Notes: generated from the sequence alone by a model not told the origin. 64,000 bases of DNA from Pseudoalteromonas piratica (GCF_000788395.1 NZ_CP009889.1:1488001-1552000), one strand, 5' to 3'. Shown: positions 17,142 to 26,380, counted from the stretch's first letter. Made by a program: numbers and translations.

Positions 17142-18848
17142 ATGACTGAAAATAATGACATACATAGAAGTAATCAAACCTTTCAGTGGCTGCATCGCTT
17201 TTGTCTTGAAAATGCTAAAGGTCAAGAAATTAGCAACTTTTCTGACACTAGTTGCCCCGTTTCAGCATGGCAGAGCGCAGAACAGTTACTCGATGTTGAT
17301 GCTAACACATTAACAAAAATGATCGCCGAACATTTTGATTTAACCATTGCTGAGAGTCCACAAAATATATCTGAAAAGCTACTACATTACGTACCGCTAA
17401 AAGTAGCGAAAGAGTATAGTATTTTCCCGCTTAGTTTAACTGATGGTCAACTCGTTGTAGCATCGCCCCATCCGTTCGATGCAGACATGGAATCAATGGT
17501 TGAGTTTTTAACAACCATTCCTGTTATATCTCAATTAGCGCACCCTGAGACCATTACAAAATGGACAGAGTTATATTATGAAGACGAGGCATTGTCTCAA
17601 AATGATATTGTTATCAAGTCTAATCAAACTAATACACTATCAACTCAAACAGACTCTATTTCTGCTAATTCAGCAATCGTAAAAATTGTTTCTGAAATGC
17701 TCTTGGAAGCATTTATCTTAAAAGCCAGTGACATCCACATTGAACCTTTTCATGGTGGCGGCATAGTTCGCTACCGCATTGATGGCATGTTACGGGTGAT
17801 ATCAGAGCTGCCAGTACAAGTATTTATTCCGATTATTCAGCGTATAAAAGCGATTGCTCGACTCAATTTAGCTAAAAAGATGATCCCTCAAGATGGCAGT
17901 GTAAACTTAGAGCTTAAAGGTCAAGATGTTGATTTACGTGTATCGACTCTACCGGTGAAAGGCGGTGAAAAAGTTGTAATCCGCCTTTTGATCAAAGCTG
18001 CGGTAAATCAACTCGACGAGATTGGCTTACAAGATAAAGAGCTCCAAACCTTCAAAAATTTATTGCAAAGCAGCGAGGGGATCTTTGTTATCACGGGTCC
18101 AACTGGATCGGGGAAAACCAGTACCCTTTATGCTGCTTTAAAAGAAATAAATGGCCCCGAAAAATGCCTAGTTACCGTTGAAGACCCTGTCGAGTATGAA
18201 ATTGAAGGAATAGCCCAAGTTAATATCAACCCAGATCAAAACCTGACCTTTTCCGGCGCTTTAAGAAGCATTTTACGTCAAGACCCCGATGTCATATTGA
18301 TGGGCGAAATTCGTGATGAAGAAACAGCCGAAATTACATTTAGAGCCGCGATTACTGGCCACTTTGTTATGACCACCTTACATACGAGTGACGCAATTAC
18401 AACCATTCCTAGATTAATTGGCCTGGGAGTTTCTCGCCCAATTATTGCTGACTCTTTGAAAGGGGTCGCTGCGCAAAGGTTAGTGAGAAAGCTTTGTTCA
18501 AATTGCAGGAAAGAAGGCTCTTCAGCAAAGGATAAACACAGCGAACGCCTTAAACATATTTTTCCAAAACTAAATATGATGACAGCTGTGGGGTGCGAAA
18601 AGTGTGATCAAACAGGCTATAAAGGGCGCATGCCATTATTTGAAATCATTACAATGGATCATCAGCTAGCGGATGCAATAAGAAATGGTGAAAGTTCCAG
18701 TATGTTAAGAAAAATAGCGACTGATAGTGGCGCCAGAAACTTGCATCAAGTCGCTATTGATGCGATTTCAAAAGGGCTCACTTCAGCCGAAGAAATTAAC
18801 AGAGTATTAGGTGACTCTTTTTGGAAAGCATGTTCTGAAAAGCCTTAA
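17142..18848 (+). CDS. PilB/GspE-type secretion/pilus assembly ATPase
   Basis: A 568-residue ATPase. The N-terminal GspE/PilB N-domain covers about residues 60-150 (HYVPLKVAKEYSIFPL). The core has the SDIHIEP segment, Walker A GPTGSGKT (residues 319-326), the Asp-box region, Walker B ILMGEIRD, and the His box TTLHTSDA. A four-cysteine zinc site follows (CSNC and CEKC), the mark of extension ATPases rather than PilT retraction ATPases. It should power assembly of the prepilin encoded upstream. No PilC/GspF platform, secretin or prepilin peptidase gene is adjacent, so these must be shared with another system or be absent. Confidence 0.9.
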   Translation: MTENNDIHRSNQTFQWLHRFCLENAKGQEISNFSDTSCPVSAWQSAEQLLDVDANTLTKMIAEHFDLTIAESPQNISEKLLHYVPLKVAKEYSIFPLSLTDGQLVVASPHPFDADMESMVEFLTTIPVISQLAHPETITKWTELYYEDEALSQNDIVIKSNQTNTLSTQTDSISANSAIVKIVSEMLLEAFILKASDIHIEPFHGGGIVRYRIDGMLRVISELPVQVFIPIIQRIKAIARLNLAKKMIPQDGSVNLELKGQDVDLRVSTLPVKGGEKVVIRLLIKAAVNQLDEIGLQDKELQTFKNLLQSSEGIFVITGPTGSGKTSTLYAALKEINGPEKCLVTVEDPVEYEIEGIAQVNINPDQNLTFSGALRSILRQDPDVILMGEIRDEETAEITFRAAITGHFVMTTLHTSDAITTIPRLIGLGVSRPIIADSLKGVAAQRLVRKLCSNCRKEGSSAKDKHSERLKHIFPKLNMMTAVGCEKCDQTGYKGRMPLFEIITMDHQLADAIRNGESSSMLRKIATDSGARNLHQVAIDAISKGLTSAEEINRVLGDSFWKACSEKP

Positions 18849-19040
18849 ACACTATTGCATTTTTTAATCACAACAAAAAATTGACGATTTATGGGCTTAT
18901 TGCCTATTGAAGCGACATAAAGATAATTTAATTTATCGGCTTTTAAAGGCAAACACGAAGATTTTAACGCTCTTGGATGGTTTGGTTTAAAAAATGCATA
19001 CAAAGCGCAGTATGCATTAACAGATTTTAAAGTTACCACC

Positions 19041-19355
19041 ATGAACAAACAAGCAAACATAGTCTATGTATTGAGCGGTTACGCAAAATGCGCAACATCA
19101 AACAACGAGAAGTACAAACTTGGTAATAAACACTCTATCGGCCTTTTGACAACCGACAAAAATTATCAAGAAAACCTCAAACAACTCAAACGTTTTGTTA
19201 AAGAACTCGGTTGGGAGTCCATTATGTTTTGTATGGTAGAAGAAGTGGGTGATGTAAATACATTGTCAAACAACGTTTTAATTTCTAGCTTTATTCGCGC
19301 CCAAGAAAACGGCCAATCGCTCGTCGTAAATGATCAGCCAATTACCGTACACTAA
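19041..19355 (+). CDS. Small protein of unknown function
   Basis: A 104-residue open frame (MNKQANIVYVLSGYAKCATSN at its start is coding-like) without signal peptide or membrane segment. Composition is that of a soluble, slightly basic protein, and the frame contains an LKRFVKELGWESIMFCMVEEVGD stretch with alternating hydrophobic residues, consistent with a folded alpha/beta domain. The ribosome-binding site is weak. I do not recognise a family. It sits between the pilus-like cluster and the BLUF gene, on the same strand as both. Confidence 0.5.
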   Translation: MNKQANIVYVLSGYAKCATSNNEKYKLGNKHSIGLLTTDKNYQENLKQLKRFVKELGWESIMFCMVEEVGDVNTLSNNVLISSFIRAQENGQSLVVNDQPITVH

Positions 19356-19603
19356 TCTAACTGTGCTCTTAAGTTTAGGTGCTCGCAGGGCTCCACCAGC
19401 GAGCTTCCAATTGCCTCACTGCGTAGTTCCATTAAATATTAAATTTGAAAACAATACCTCCCCCCTGAAGCCCCCTTGCTTAACACTTAAAAGTCATCGG
19501 CGGTCGAATTGACCTTTTCTAAATTTAAATACATAGCTACATTTATCTAATAAAAGGTTGTTAAGAACTGCTTCGCATTTCTACATGCTCTAGAGAGATT
19601 ATC

Positions 19604-20038
19604 GTGAAATTAGATGAAATATATAAAGTTGTATATATCAGTCACTCAACAATTTCGGATGATGTGTTGAGTAATGAGCTTGCGAATATTGAACAAATCG
19701 CATCAAGCAATAACAACCATAACGAAATATCTGGCTGTCTTGTTTACTGTAATCATATGTTTATTCAAGCTTTAGAGGGGCCTAAGTCGGATGTTTTAAA
19801 TCTAATTGAATCAATTAAAGAAGATCAAAGACATTCTGGGTTAACACTTATTTATGCAGAAAACATTAAACAAAGAAGCTACAAAAGCTGGCGTCAAATG
19901 AAAGTCATTTCAGATGAGTCACTGCTAAGTAAATTTAGTAAGTCGCTAGAGGGGTTGGCATCTTTGCCTCTCAATACCTTACCTCCTTCAAAAATTGATG
20001 AAATTATATTTCATATGTCTGCCTTTGGTGAATTGTAG
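19604..20038 (+). CDS. BLUF-domain blue-light sensor protein
   Basis: A 144-residue single-domain BLUF protein that should bind FAD and sense blue light. The key flavin-pocket residues are present: Tyr11 (VVYIS), Asn37 in the NNNHNEISG segment and Gln55 in FIQALEG. The Trp of the last strand is in SWRQMKV; the Met usually found two residues after it is one residue further on. It has no output domain, so it should act through a partner. The start is GTG at 19604 behind AGAGAG; no in-frame ATG is available. The diguanylate cyclase gene starts seven bases after its stop, making that enzyme the likely partner (inference). Confidence 0.88.
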   Translation: MKLDEIYKVVYISHSTISDDVLSNELANIEQIASSNNNHNEISGCLVYCNHMFIQALEGPKSDVLNLIESIKEDQRHSGLTLIYAENIKQRSYKSWRQMKVISDESLLSKFSKSLEGLASLPLNTLPPSKIDEIIFHMSAFGEL

Positions 20039-20045
20039 GTCTCAT

Positions 20046-21476
20046 ATGTTAGAAGCGAAATTGAATATTGATAATACCTACGTCAGGGTTGATGGAGTAG
20101 ACACTCAGAAATGGCAAAAGCTCGTTGATATGCTTGCAGAACTTTTCAATGCTGCAAGTGCGGATATTGTCGAGTATAAAGGTGACCATTTTAATGTTTT
20201 AACGACCAGTGATAATGATGAAAATTTTCTTGAGCCAGGAAGTGGTTGGAGTTGGAATACAAAGACTTTTTGCAAGTACATAGTGGAAAAAAAACAATCC
20301 ATTTATGTTCGAGATGCGCAAAACGATCAACATTGGAAAGATGCACCATTTGTGGTAGCTGGCAGTGTTTGCTCATATTTTGGCGAACCCATTCTCTGGC
20401 CGAATGGCGATGTGTTCGGTTCTTTTTGTGTCATTGATAACAAACCAACAAATTATTCAAACAAACTAAAAAAAGTATTATCACAGTTAAAATACATCAT
20501 TGAGAGCGACCTTCAACATTGTTGTACGATGCAAGAATTAGCGCTTGTGACGGCTGAAAAAAATAACTCACTGCAGCAAGTTGCACATGAAAAAGAAAAA
20601 AGAGATGAAGTCCAACATCAACTTTACTCTCAAGAGGCTATTGTTTCTGCAACACTTAATGTTTTAGTAGATGCTGTTATAAGAATAGATGAACGAGGCA
20701 CTATTTTAGCGATTAACTCGCAAACTGAATTAATGTTTGGCTTTTGTGAAAAAGAACTTATAGGACAGAACGTTAATTGTTTAATGCCTAAAGCCTACAA
20801 AGAAAACCATGATAGCTATATCAGCAATCACTTACACTCTGGCATTAAAAAGATTATTGGGACAGGTAGAGATGTAGAAGCGCAACGAAAAGATGGCTCA
20901 ATTTTTCCCATACGTTTATCTGTTTCCAAAATTGAAATCGAAGGCGGTATACAGTTCATCGGTCTCATTGAAGATATTACCGAGAAAGTTGAATATGAAA
21001 ATAAACTGAGGGAATTTGCGCTATACGACAGTTTAACCAAGTGTGCCAATCGAAATTTGTTGGCACAGCGTTTTGAGTATTTTATCGCTTCAGCCAGACG
21101 CAATAACAAAGAATTTACCATAGGCTATATAGATTTAAATAAGTTTAAACCTCTCAATGATACCTATGGTCACAAGTGCGGCGATGATGTGTTGGTTGAA
21201 GTGGGCAAACGCTTAAGGGGATATATTAGGGATACAGATTTAGTTGCCAGAGTCGGTGGTGATGAATTTGTTATTTTGTTTGCAGACCCAGTAACTGAAC
21301 CCCGCGCTAGTCAAATGTTAAAAGACTGTATTGAACTCCCGATTCAATATAACTCACAAGAGCTGCATATCAGTGCGAGTGTGGGGTTTTCCACTTATCC
21401 TGAGGATGGTACTTCGATGGATGCACTTCTGGAAAAGGCAGATAAAAGAATGTATCTCAATAAAGATGAAAACTGA
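20046..21476 (+). CDS. Diguanylate cyclase with GAF and PAS domains
   Basis: A 476-residue soluble protein. A GAF-like domain covers about residues 15-170, a coiled coil about 175-205, and a PAS domain with PAC segment about 205-325 (VIRIDERGTILAINSQTELMF). The GGDEF domain covers about 330-476. The catalytic GGDEF is at 404-408 and the product-inhibition site RDTD at 395-398, so it should make c-di-GMP and be feedback-inhibited. No EAL domain follows. The ATG at 20046 is chosen over an upstream in-frame ATG inside the BLUF gene because TAGG lies seven bases before it. It is the second gene of a BLUF-cyclase pair. Confidence 0.9.
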   Translation: MLEAKLNIDNTYVRVDGVDTQKWQKLVDMLAELFNAASADIVEYKGDHFNVLTTSDNDENFLEPGSGWSWNTKTFCKYIVEKKQSIYVRDAQNDQHWKDAPFVVAGSVCSYFGEPILWPNGDVFGSFCVIDNKPTNYSNKLKKVLSQLKYIIESDLQHCCTMQELALVTAEKNNSLQQVAHEKEKRDEVQHQLYSQEAIVSATLNVLVDAVIRIDERGTILAINSQTELMFGFCEKELIGQNVNCLMPKAYKENHDSYISNHLHSGIKKIIGTGRDVEAQRKDGSIFPIRLSVSKIEIEGGIQFIGLIEDITEKVEYENKLREFALYDSLTKCANRNLLAQRFEYFIASARRNNKEFTIGYIDLNKFKPLNDTYGHKCGDDVLVEVGKRLRGYIRDTDLVARVGGDEFVILFADPVTEPRASQMLKDCIELPIQYNSQELHISASVGFSTYPEDGTSMDALLEKADKRMYLNKDEN

Positions 21477-21565
21477 CTAGTGCTACCCTTGCTTCATTTA
21501 AAGGAGACACGTTGCTATTTTTTCCCCATGTCAGCCATTAAACTTTCATTTCCAACCGTCTTCCA

Positions 21566-22417
21566 TTAAGAAGAACCCTGACTATGTTTGCTTCCAATAA
21601 ACTCTGCGCGATATTTTTGATTTGTACGGATATAAAAAATAGCGTCTTGGTTTCCAACATTCGTTATTTCGTGTTTAAAAGCACCGATTGACTCAAGGTA
21701 ACTACCAGCAGTCAGCTCTATCGTTCGCTGCTCTGAGGAACTGTAATTAACTCTTCCTGAAACGAGTACTGCTCTAAACTCACTGGCTTCTGTCAGTATT
21801 GCTCCTTTGAAGTTCGTAGGAATTTTAAGCATTGAACCACCCAAATCTGAAGTACTTCCCCACAAATAACTCGACTCAGCACCTTCGACGTTAATATTCT
21901 TCAAGTCTTTCTCACCTAACCAAACGATATTATTTGTGTGAAGGTTTAGAGCGCGCTCGCCACTATCAAAAGCTTCTTTTGATGGCTTAACCAAATAAGG
22001 TCCAGAATCAATCTCTAGATAAATCAAGTTTGTTTCAGCATCTGAAGCGGTAATATGGTTTTCACCCGCGGGTTGAGTCCAAAATGAACCTTGCGGCATC
22101 CACATTTTATCAGCGTCAGGGCTAGCGTTGTGTAGTAGACCATCTATAACTACGCCTCTATAAGAAACATTGTGAATATGAGGTGGAGACTGAAACCCTT
22201 TTTTAAATCGAACAAGCATTCCAGTTGCTGTGTTCTGAGCTCTATCTCCCCAGAGGTTGGCTGCGCCCGGGCTTAAAGCGCCTCTTAAAGGGTTTAGGTA
22301 ACCCCATTCAATATTTTCAGGTGTAATCACCTTTGATACTTTGTCTTTCGCAAATGCAACCCCTGATTGAAGGGCAAATGCAGAAAGACACAAATAAAGA
22401 GCTACAAACCGTTTCAT
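21566..22417 (-). CDS. Secreted cupin protein, DUF4437-like
   Basis: A 283-residue protein with a Sec signal peptide (cleavage near FAKD). It has two cupin-like halves: the first with HIHNVSYRGVVIDG and a later QPAGENHITAS, the second around FRAVLVSGRVNY and a GAFKHEITN segment. This bicupin layout fits the DUF4437 group, whose members may bind a metal through the His residues. The reaction is unknown. It stands alone, convergent with the diguanylate cyclase gene, with no clear terminator between them. Confidence 0.7.
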   Translation of the reverse strand: MKRFVALYLCLSAFALQSGVAFAKDKVSKVITPENIEWGYLNPLRGALSPGAANLWGDRAQNTATGMLVRFKKGFQSPPHIHNVSYRGVVIDGLLHNASPDADKMWMPQGSFWTQPAGENHITASDAETNLIYLEIDSGPYLVKPSKEAFDSGERALNLHTNNIVWLGEKDLKNINVEGAESSYLWGSTSDLGGSMLKIPTNFKGAILTEASEFRAVLVSGRVNYSSSEQRTIELTAGSYLESIGAFKHEITNVGNQDAIFYIRTNQKYRAEFIGSKHSQGSS

Positions 22418-22878
22418 TTGGAATACCTTAGAGAATGAGAGCGGCTTCTAGTATATGGCTTAATTTATTATTAATTAACGTAAAAATGGCAGAATCTTTT
22501 TCAATAGAAAATTGATAATAGCGGAATGCGGGAAATAAATTTGTAGTTTGGTATTTCTTTCTCTAAGAGGTGAATGGGGCTAAATGTAGTTTCAGTGATT
22601 TAATATTACACATTGGTTAGTGGGTAGCCGCAAACCTTATTGCTCAAAAGTTATACTAACCAACATTATTGCGCCCACTTTATGTGTTTATAGACGCAAA
22701 GGATTGAACATGAAATCAGGCTTACAACAAATCAAATAAGCCGTAATAAAAGGTTAATCGATTTTTTTAACATATGAACTTTCACTGTCCATAACAGAAT
22801 AAATGAGTAGTAAGCGACTAGGATAAAAGGATTTTGAAGCAGAATCATACCGCCTCGCTCTTTCAAACACTTTATAAA
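22418..22878. other. Intergenic region without a gene; contains an inverted repeat
   Basis: About 460 bases without a convincing open frame on either strand. It is AT-rich and contains a perfect 9-bp inverted repeat (22613-22663), listed separately. No promoter or terminator could be placed with confidence. Confidence 0.6.
22613..22663. repeat. 9-bp perfect inverted repeat in gene-free DNA
   Basis: TTGGTTAGT (22613-22621) and ACTAACCAA (22655-22663) are exact reverse complements 33 bases apart. There is no T-run, so it is not a standard terminator. It could be a protein-binding site or part of a small RNA. Confidence 0.4.
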
Positions 22879-24381
22879 TTAAGCAGCTACACTAAATATT
22901 ATCTTCAGCAAGCTTATAGTTTGATCAAATTTAATTTCGTAGTGATGTAACTGTGATTTACACAATTGTTCTATGGTGTCTTTTAAAACGAAGTTAAGTT
23001 CGCCATTTTGTTCAAACCAAGTGTGCTTCATGATGTCTTGCAAATGGGGAAAGCCTGTCATTTCGGCACAAATTTGGACATCAATGAAAGTGCTCTCGTT
23101 ATTTATTTCAGCGCTGAACTCAATGTTGCTCTCATAGCGGCTATCCAAAATAATTGACCGCATCAAAAACATAAATAGGCTAGCAAAAAGTGTCGGATTA
23201 ACGTTTACGTGTTCTTCGCCAGATAACTGGCTGACAAAACTAATCTTTCGCTGCTTCAATTGATTACTGAATAACTCATTTGCTTTTTCAATAAGTTGAG
23301 ATACCGAAAGTAATTCTTTTTCTGAATGTTGAAGTGTTTTTAAGTCTTTTAAGCTTGAAGTAAGTACTGACTTGTAAGATTCTATTTTTTCTGCACGTTG
23401 ATGTATTTCATTGCTCAATTGATGGGCCAAACTAGACTTTTTTGCCGTTGCTTTAATTTGCTGGCTTAGGCTTGAAATTTGCGCTGCTTCTGATTGTATT
23501 GACTCAAGCACATTATTTTCAAACTCTTTCGCTTCGTGCACTTCTGAAGCTGCTTGCATGACTGTGTCTTTGGTATGCAGCAAGGCTTTTTTCAAATTGA
23601 TAATTAAATCTGCTCTTGTGGCTAAATCCACCAGCGAATGACGCGTATCAATAAAGTGTTTAAACCCTCGTTTACGTAACTCATTGCTTTCTATTGGTAT
23701 CGGTTGTTCACTTATCAAAATAACGTCGAGTTGGCCCGAGTGACACATTTTGAGGAGCTTTGATTGCAATGATGTTTGAGCCAATAATAAATCATGTTCA
23801 ATCACTAATAAATCGAGTGTTTTGTCGGTTTCAGCAGACATCAAAGCCGCATCTATGGTTTGAAAATGTGCCCTCGTAAAGCTTTTCAACTGAGGCAAAA
23901 CCAAATCCATTAAACTGCTATTTTTAAAACATAACCCTATCTTAGTATTAAATGTTTCTCTTATTTTTGGCTTAAAGAAATTACCATTATTCGTACTCTT
24001 TTTATGCTGAAGTGCAAGTTTAATTTTTTGCTCAAACATATTCACTGAAAATGGCTTTACAATGTATTCGCTAACCCCCATTGCAATCGCCTGCTTTACC
24101 AAGTTGTGTTCAATAATGCCTGAAACAATAATAAACGGAGTATCTGACCCTTGAGATGCTTGTCTCACTTGTTTTAATAACGCTAAGGTATCGTACTTAT
24201 CTGGGTACCAGTCACAAATAATTAAATCGGGTGGAATTTTTTTAAAGTGGCGCCAAGCATCTTCAACCCGCTTATAAAGATGAATATTTGAGAAATTTAA
24301 CTCATGTAAGATAGATAATAATACCCCATTCATCTCTGGCATTTGCTCAAGAAGGAGTATGGTTAATTCATTCTCTTTCAT
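22879..24381 (-). CDS. Receiver-domain protein with degenerate second receiver and kinase-like C-terminus
   Basis: A 500-residue soluble protein. The N-terminal receiver domain (1-125) has the phosphorylation site Asp57 (LIICDWYP), Ser87 and Lys109 (YIVKPF). A second stretch (about 145-265) has receiver-like spacing but lacks the usual signature residues. A coiled coil covers about 270-350. The last 130 residues have the layout of a histidine-kinase ATPase domain (ANELFSNQLKQRKISFV) without an obvious N-box or G-box. It may therefore be a phosphorylation-controlled scaffold rather than an enzyme. It stands alone with no kinase gene beside it. Confidence 0.72.
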   Translation of the reverse strand: MKENELTILLLEQMPEMNGVLLSILHELNFSNIHLYKRVEDAWRHFKKIPPDLIICDWYPDKYDTLALLKQVRQASQGSDTPFIIVSGIIEHNLVKQAIAMGVSEYIVKPFSVNMFEQKIKLALQHKKSTNNGNFFKPKIRETFNTKIGLCFKNSSLMDLVLPQLKSFTRAHFQTIDAALMSAETDKTLDLLVIEHDLLLAQTSLQSKLLKMCHSGQLDVILISEQPIPIESNELRKRGFKHFIDTRHSLVDLATRADLIINLKKALLHTKDTVMQAASEVHEAKEFENNVLESIQSEAAQISSLSQQIKATAKKSSLAHQLSNEIHQRAEKIESYKSVLTSSLKDLKTLQHSEKELLSVSQLIEKANELFSNQLKQRKISFVSQLSGEEHVNVNPTLFASLFMFLMRSIILDSRYESNIEFSAEINNESTFIDVQICAEMTGFPHLQDIMKHTWFEQNGELNFVLKDTIEQLCKSQLHHYEIKFDQTISLLKIIFSVAA

Positions 24382-24664
24382 TTATGCGCCTTACTGTGTA
24401 ACGCTTGAGAGCCACTGATAGATTCGCCTTTTGAAGATAACGTCTTATTAAGTATAGAGTTATATCGAGAAGTTGCTGTGTAATTACAAAACTTAAAGTT
24501 ACCGTCTTCGACAAACATTAATTAAGTCATCATTACTCAAGCAGATCCATTCAAGACGTGTCTAATTGTTAAAAGTTACCAACATTTTCAAACAAATTAC
24601 CCAAAGTAGTTAAAAGCACGCATTGCTACGCTAAATGCAACTATTACTAACTGAGTAAACTAGG

Positions 24665-25723
24665 ATGTTAACCGCTAAAGGGCTTTATAAATCTCTACTA
24701 TTTTCTGTTGTGTCACTTACCCTTGTTGCCTGTTCAAGCGACAAAGAAATCGAAGTTTCGAAACCAAATGATGGTCAAACTTTAGCGCAATACGTCGCAA
24801 GCCAAGACTTTTCTGGCGCGGTGTTAGTCGCTAAAGATGGAGAAATTTTACTGAACCGTGGCTACGATTACGCCGAGCGTGCTAACAAAGTAGAAAACAC
24901 CTCCGAGACCATATTTCGCATAGGTTCGATTAGTAAACAATTTACAGCGATGGCTGTATTGATTCTCGAAGAACGTGGTCTTCTCTCATTGGATGATACG
25001 CTTGCCATGTACCTAAATGACTATCCAAATGGTGAAACTATTACACTTACACATCTGCTCAATATGACCAGCGGCATTAAAAACTATACTGAAATGGGAA
25101 ACTTCTCTTCTTACAAAAATACGTCGCTAACTCCGCTTCAATTAATTGAAAAATTTAAAGATGCACCGCTCGAATTTACGCCGGGTAGCCAGTTTAAATA
25201 TTCCAATTCAAACTACGTGATTGCAGGTTATATTATTGAGCAAGTGAGTGGTAAAACGTATGCCCAGTTTATTGAGCAAGAGATTTTTCAAAAGCTCAAT
25301 ATGACTAACAGTAGTTATGGCAAAGATAAAATTGGCTATGATAATTTTGCACAAGGCTACAGCAACAATAAGCCGGTTGGCGGTATTTCAATGACAGTAC
25401 CTTATGCCGCGGGCGCATTAGTGTCCACGGTGGAAGATTTATATAAATGGCATCAAGGTGTTGCCAACCGCATGCTAATTTCAGAAGAAGCTACACAAAA
25501 AATGTACACTGTAGGCTTAAATGGCTATGCCCTTGGCTGGAATATAAGTACTAATCGCCACAATGAAAAGTTCTATCAACATGGTGGCGGTATTGATGGC
25601 TTTGTGAGTTACATTTTACGCTCAGAAGACAATGGTTACTTTGTTGCTGTACTTGCCAATGAAGAGGAGTTCCCTTCAGGTAATATGGCTTTCAATATTA
25701 TGAGCTTGGTGGATGTAGATTAA
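24665..25723 (+). CDS. Serine hydrolase lipoprotein, class C beta-lactamase/DD-peptidase family
   Basis: A 352-residue lipoprotein (lipobox LVAC). It carries the three penicillin-binding fold motifs: SISK (Ser88 to Lys91), YSN (179-181) and HGGG near residue 310 in place of KTG. These are typical of the family that includes esterases, D-aminopeptidases and AmpC-like enzymes. The sequence does not tell the substrate; resistance should not be assumed. It stands alone and ends at a hairpin. Confidence 0.88.
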   Translation: MLTAKGLYKSLLFSVVSLTLVACSSDKEIEVSKPNDGQTLAQYVASQDFSGAVLVAKDGEILLNRGYDYAERANKVENTSETIFRIGSISKQFTAMAVLILEERGLLSLDDTLAMYLNDYPNGETITLTHLLNMTSGIKNYTEMGNFSSYKNTSLTPLQLIEKFKDAPLEFTPGSQFKYSNSNYVIAGYIIEQVSGKTYAQFIEQEIFQKLNMTNSSYGKDKIGYDNFAQGYSNNKPVGGISMTVPYAAGALVSTVEDLYKWHQGVANRMLISEEATQKMYTVGLNGYALGWNISTNRHNEKFYQHGGGIDGFVSYILRSEDNGYFVAVLANEEEFPSGNMAFNIMSLVDVD

Positions 25724-25732
25724 ACTGCGCTT

Positions 25733-25750
25733 GGGCAACGCTTGTTGCCC
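25733..25750. terminator. Hairpin between convergent genes, probable terminator
   Basis: GGGCAAC (25733-25739) and GTTGCCC (25744-25750) pair around GCTT. The T-run after it is weak, so efficiency is uncertain. It lies between convergent genes ending at 25723 and 25754. Confidence 0.55.
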
Positions 25751-25753
25751 CAA

Positions 25754-26263
25754 TTACTTTTCGTGTAATCCTTGATTCATATTCTTACCACCAAGAAACT
25801 GTTTTCGCGGAGTGTAATTAATCCAATCCGTTTGTTTGATAATTTTATACTTGTCGTTGAACTGATGAACAATAACAAATAGCCAAGGCCCTAAAACTTG
25901 ACCATTATATTTGAATTGATTGAAATACCCCTCAGTTATAACGTTACGACCGTCAATTACTTGCTTTGAAATAGTTAAAACGGGTTTGCCCGCGAGCATT
26001 TCAAATTGACCCTTATCCCATGCAAAAAAAGTTCTGATCTCTTTTTTATTATTAAGTGAATTGCCATAAATGATGTCTTCTAATTGAGCTTGTTCATCAT
26101 AAAAAGCCATAAATCGCTCAAAGTCAGTTCGCTCGCTATATACCGTGTAATACTCATCCACCACATTTTGTAAAAGATGTTTCTTATTATCCGTTACAGA
26201 GCAAGCATGCAGCAAAAATGTGCTTACTAATATCAATAAAACCCTATTAAAAGTATCTTGCAT
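25754..26263 (-). CDS. NTF2/SnoaL-like lipoprotein of unknown function
   Basis: A 169-residue lipoprotein (lipobox LHAC). The mature part begins with a helix (NVVDEYYTVYSERTDFERF) followed by DEQAQLEDIIYGNSL and alternating beta-strands, the layout of the NTF2-like fold (SnoaL type). No catalytic set is evident. It stands alone upstream of a bidirectional terminator. Confidence 0.65.
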   Translation of the reverse strand: MQDTFNRVLLILVSTFLLHACSVTDNKKHLLQNVVDEYYTVYSERTDFERFMAFYDEQAQLEDIIYGNSLNNKKEIRTFFAWDKGQFEMLAGKPVLTISKQVIDGRNVITEGYFNQFKYNGQVLGPWLFVIVHQFNDKYKIIKQTDWINYTPRKQFLGGKNMNQGLHEK

Positions 26264-26380
26264 TGGCTCAGAGCTCCATTAAAAGGCATGCGAAAAATAA
26301 ACTCATAATAATGATAAATGGTTATACCATGCTTGAATCATCTTCTACACAGTGACTAAACAAAAAGAAACGTCACACGT

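Noticed and set aside
18845-19060. 71-residue reverse frame after the PilB-like gene
   Set aside because: No ribosome-binding site or recognised family; overlaps the start of a better forward frame.
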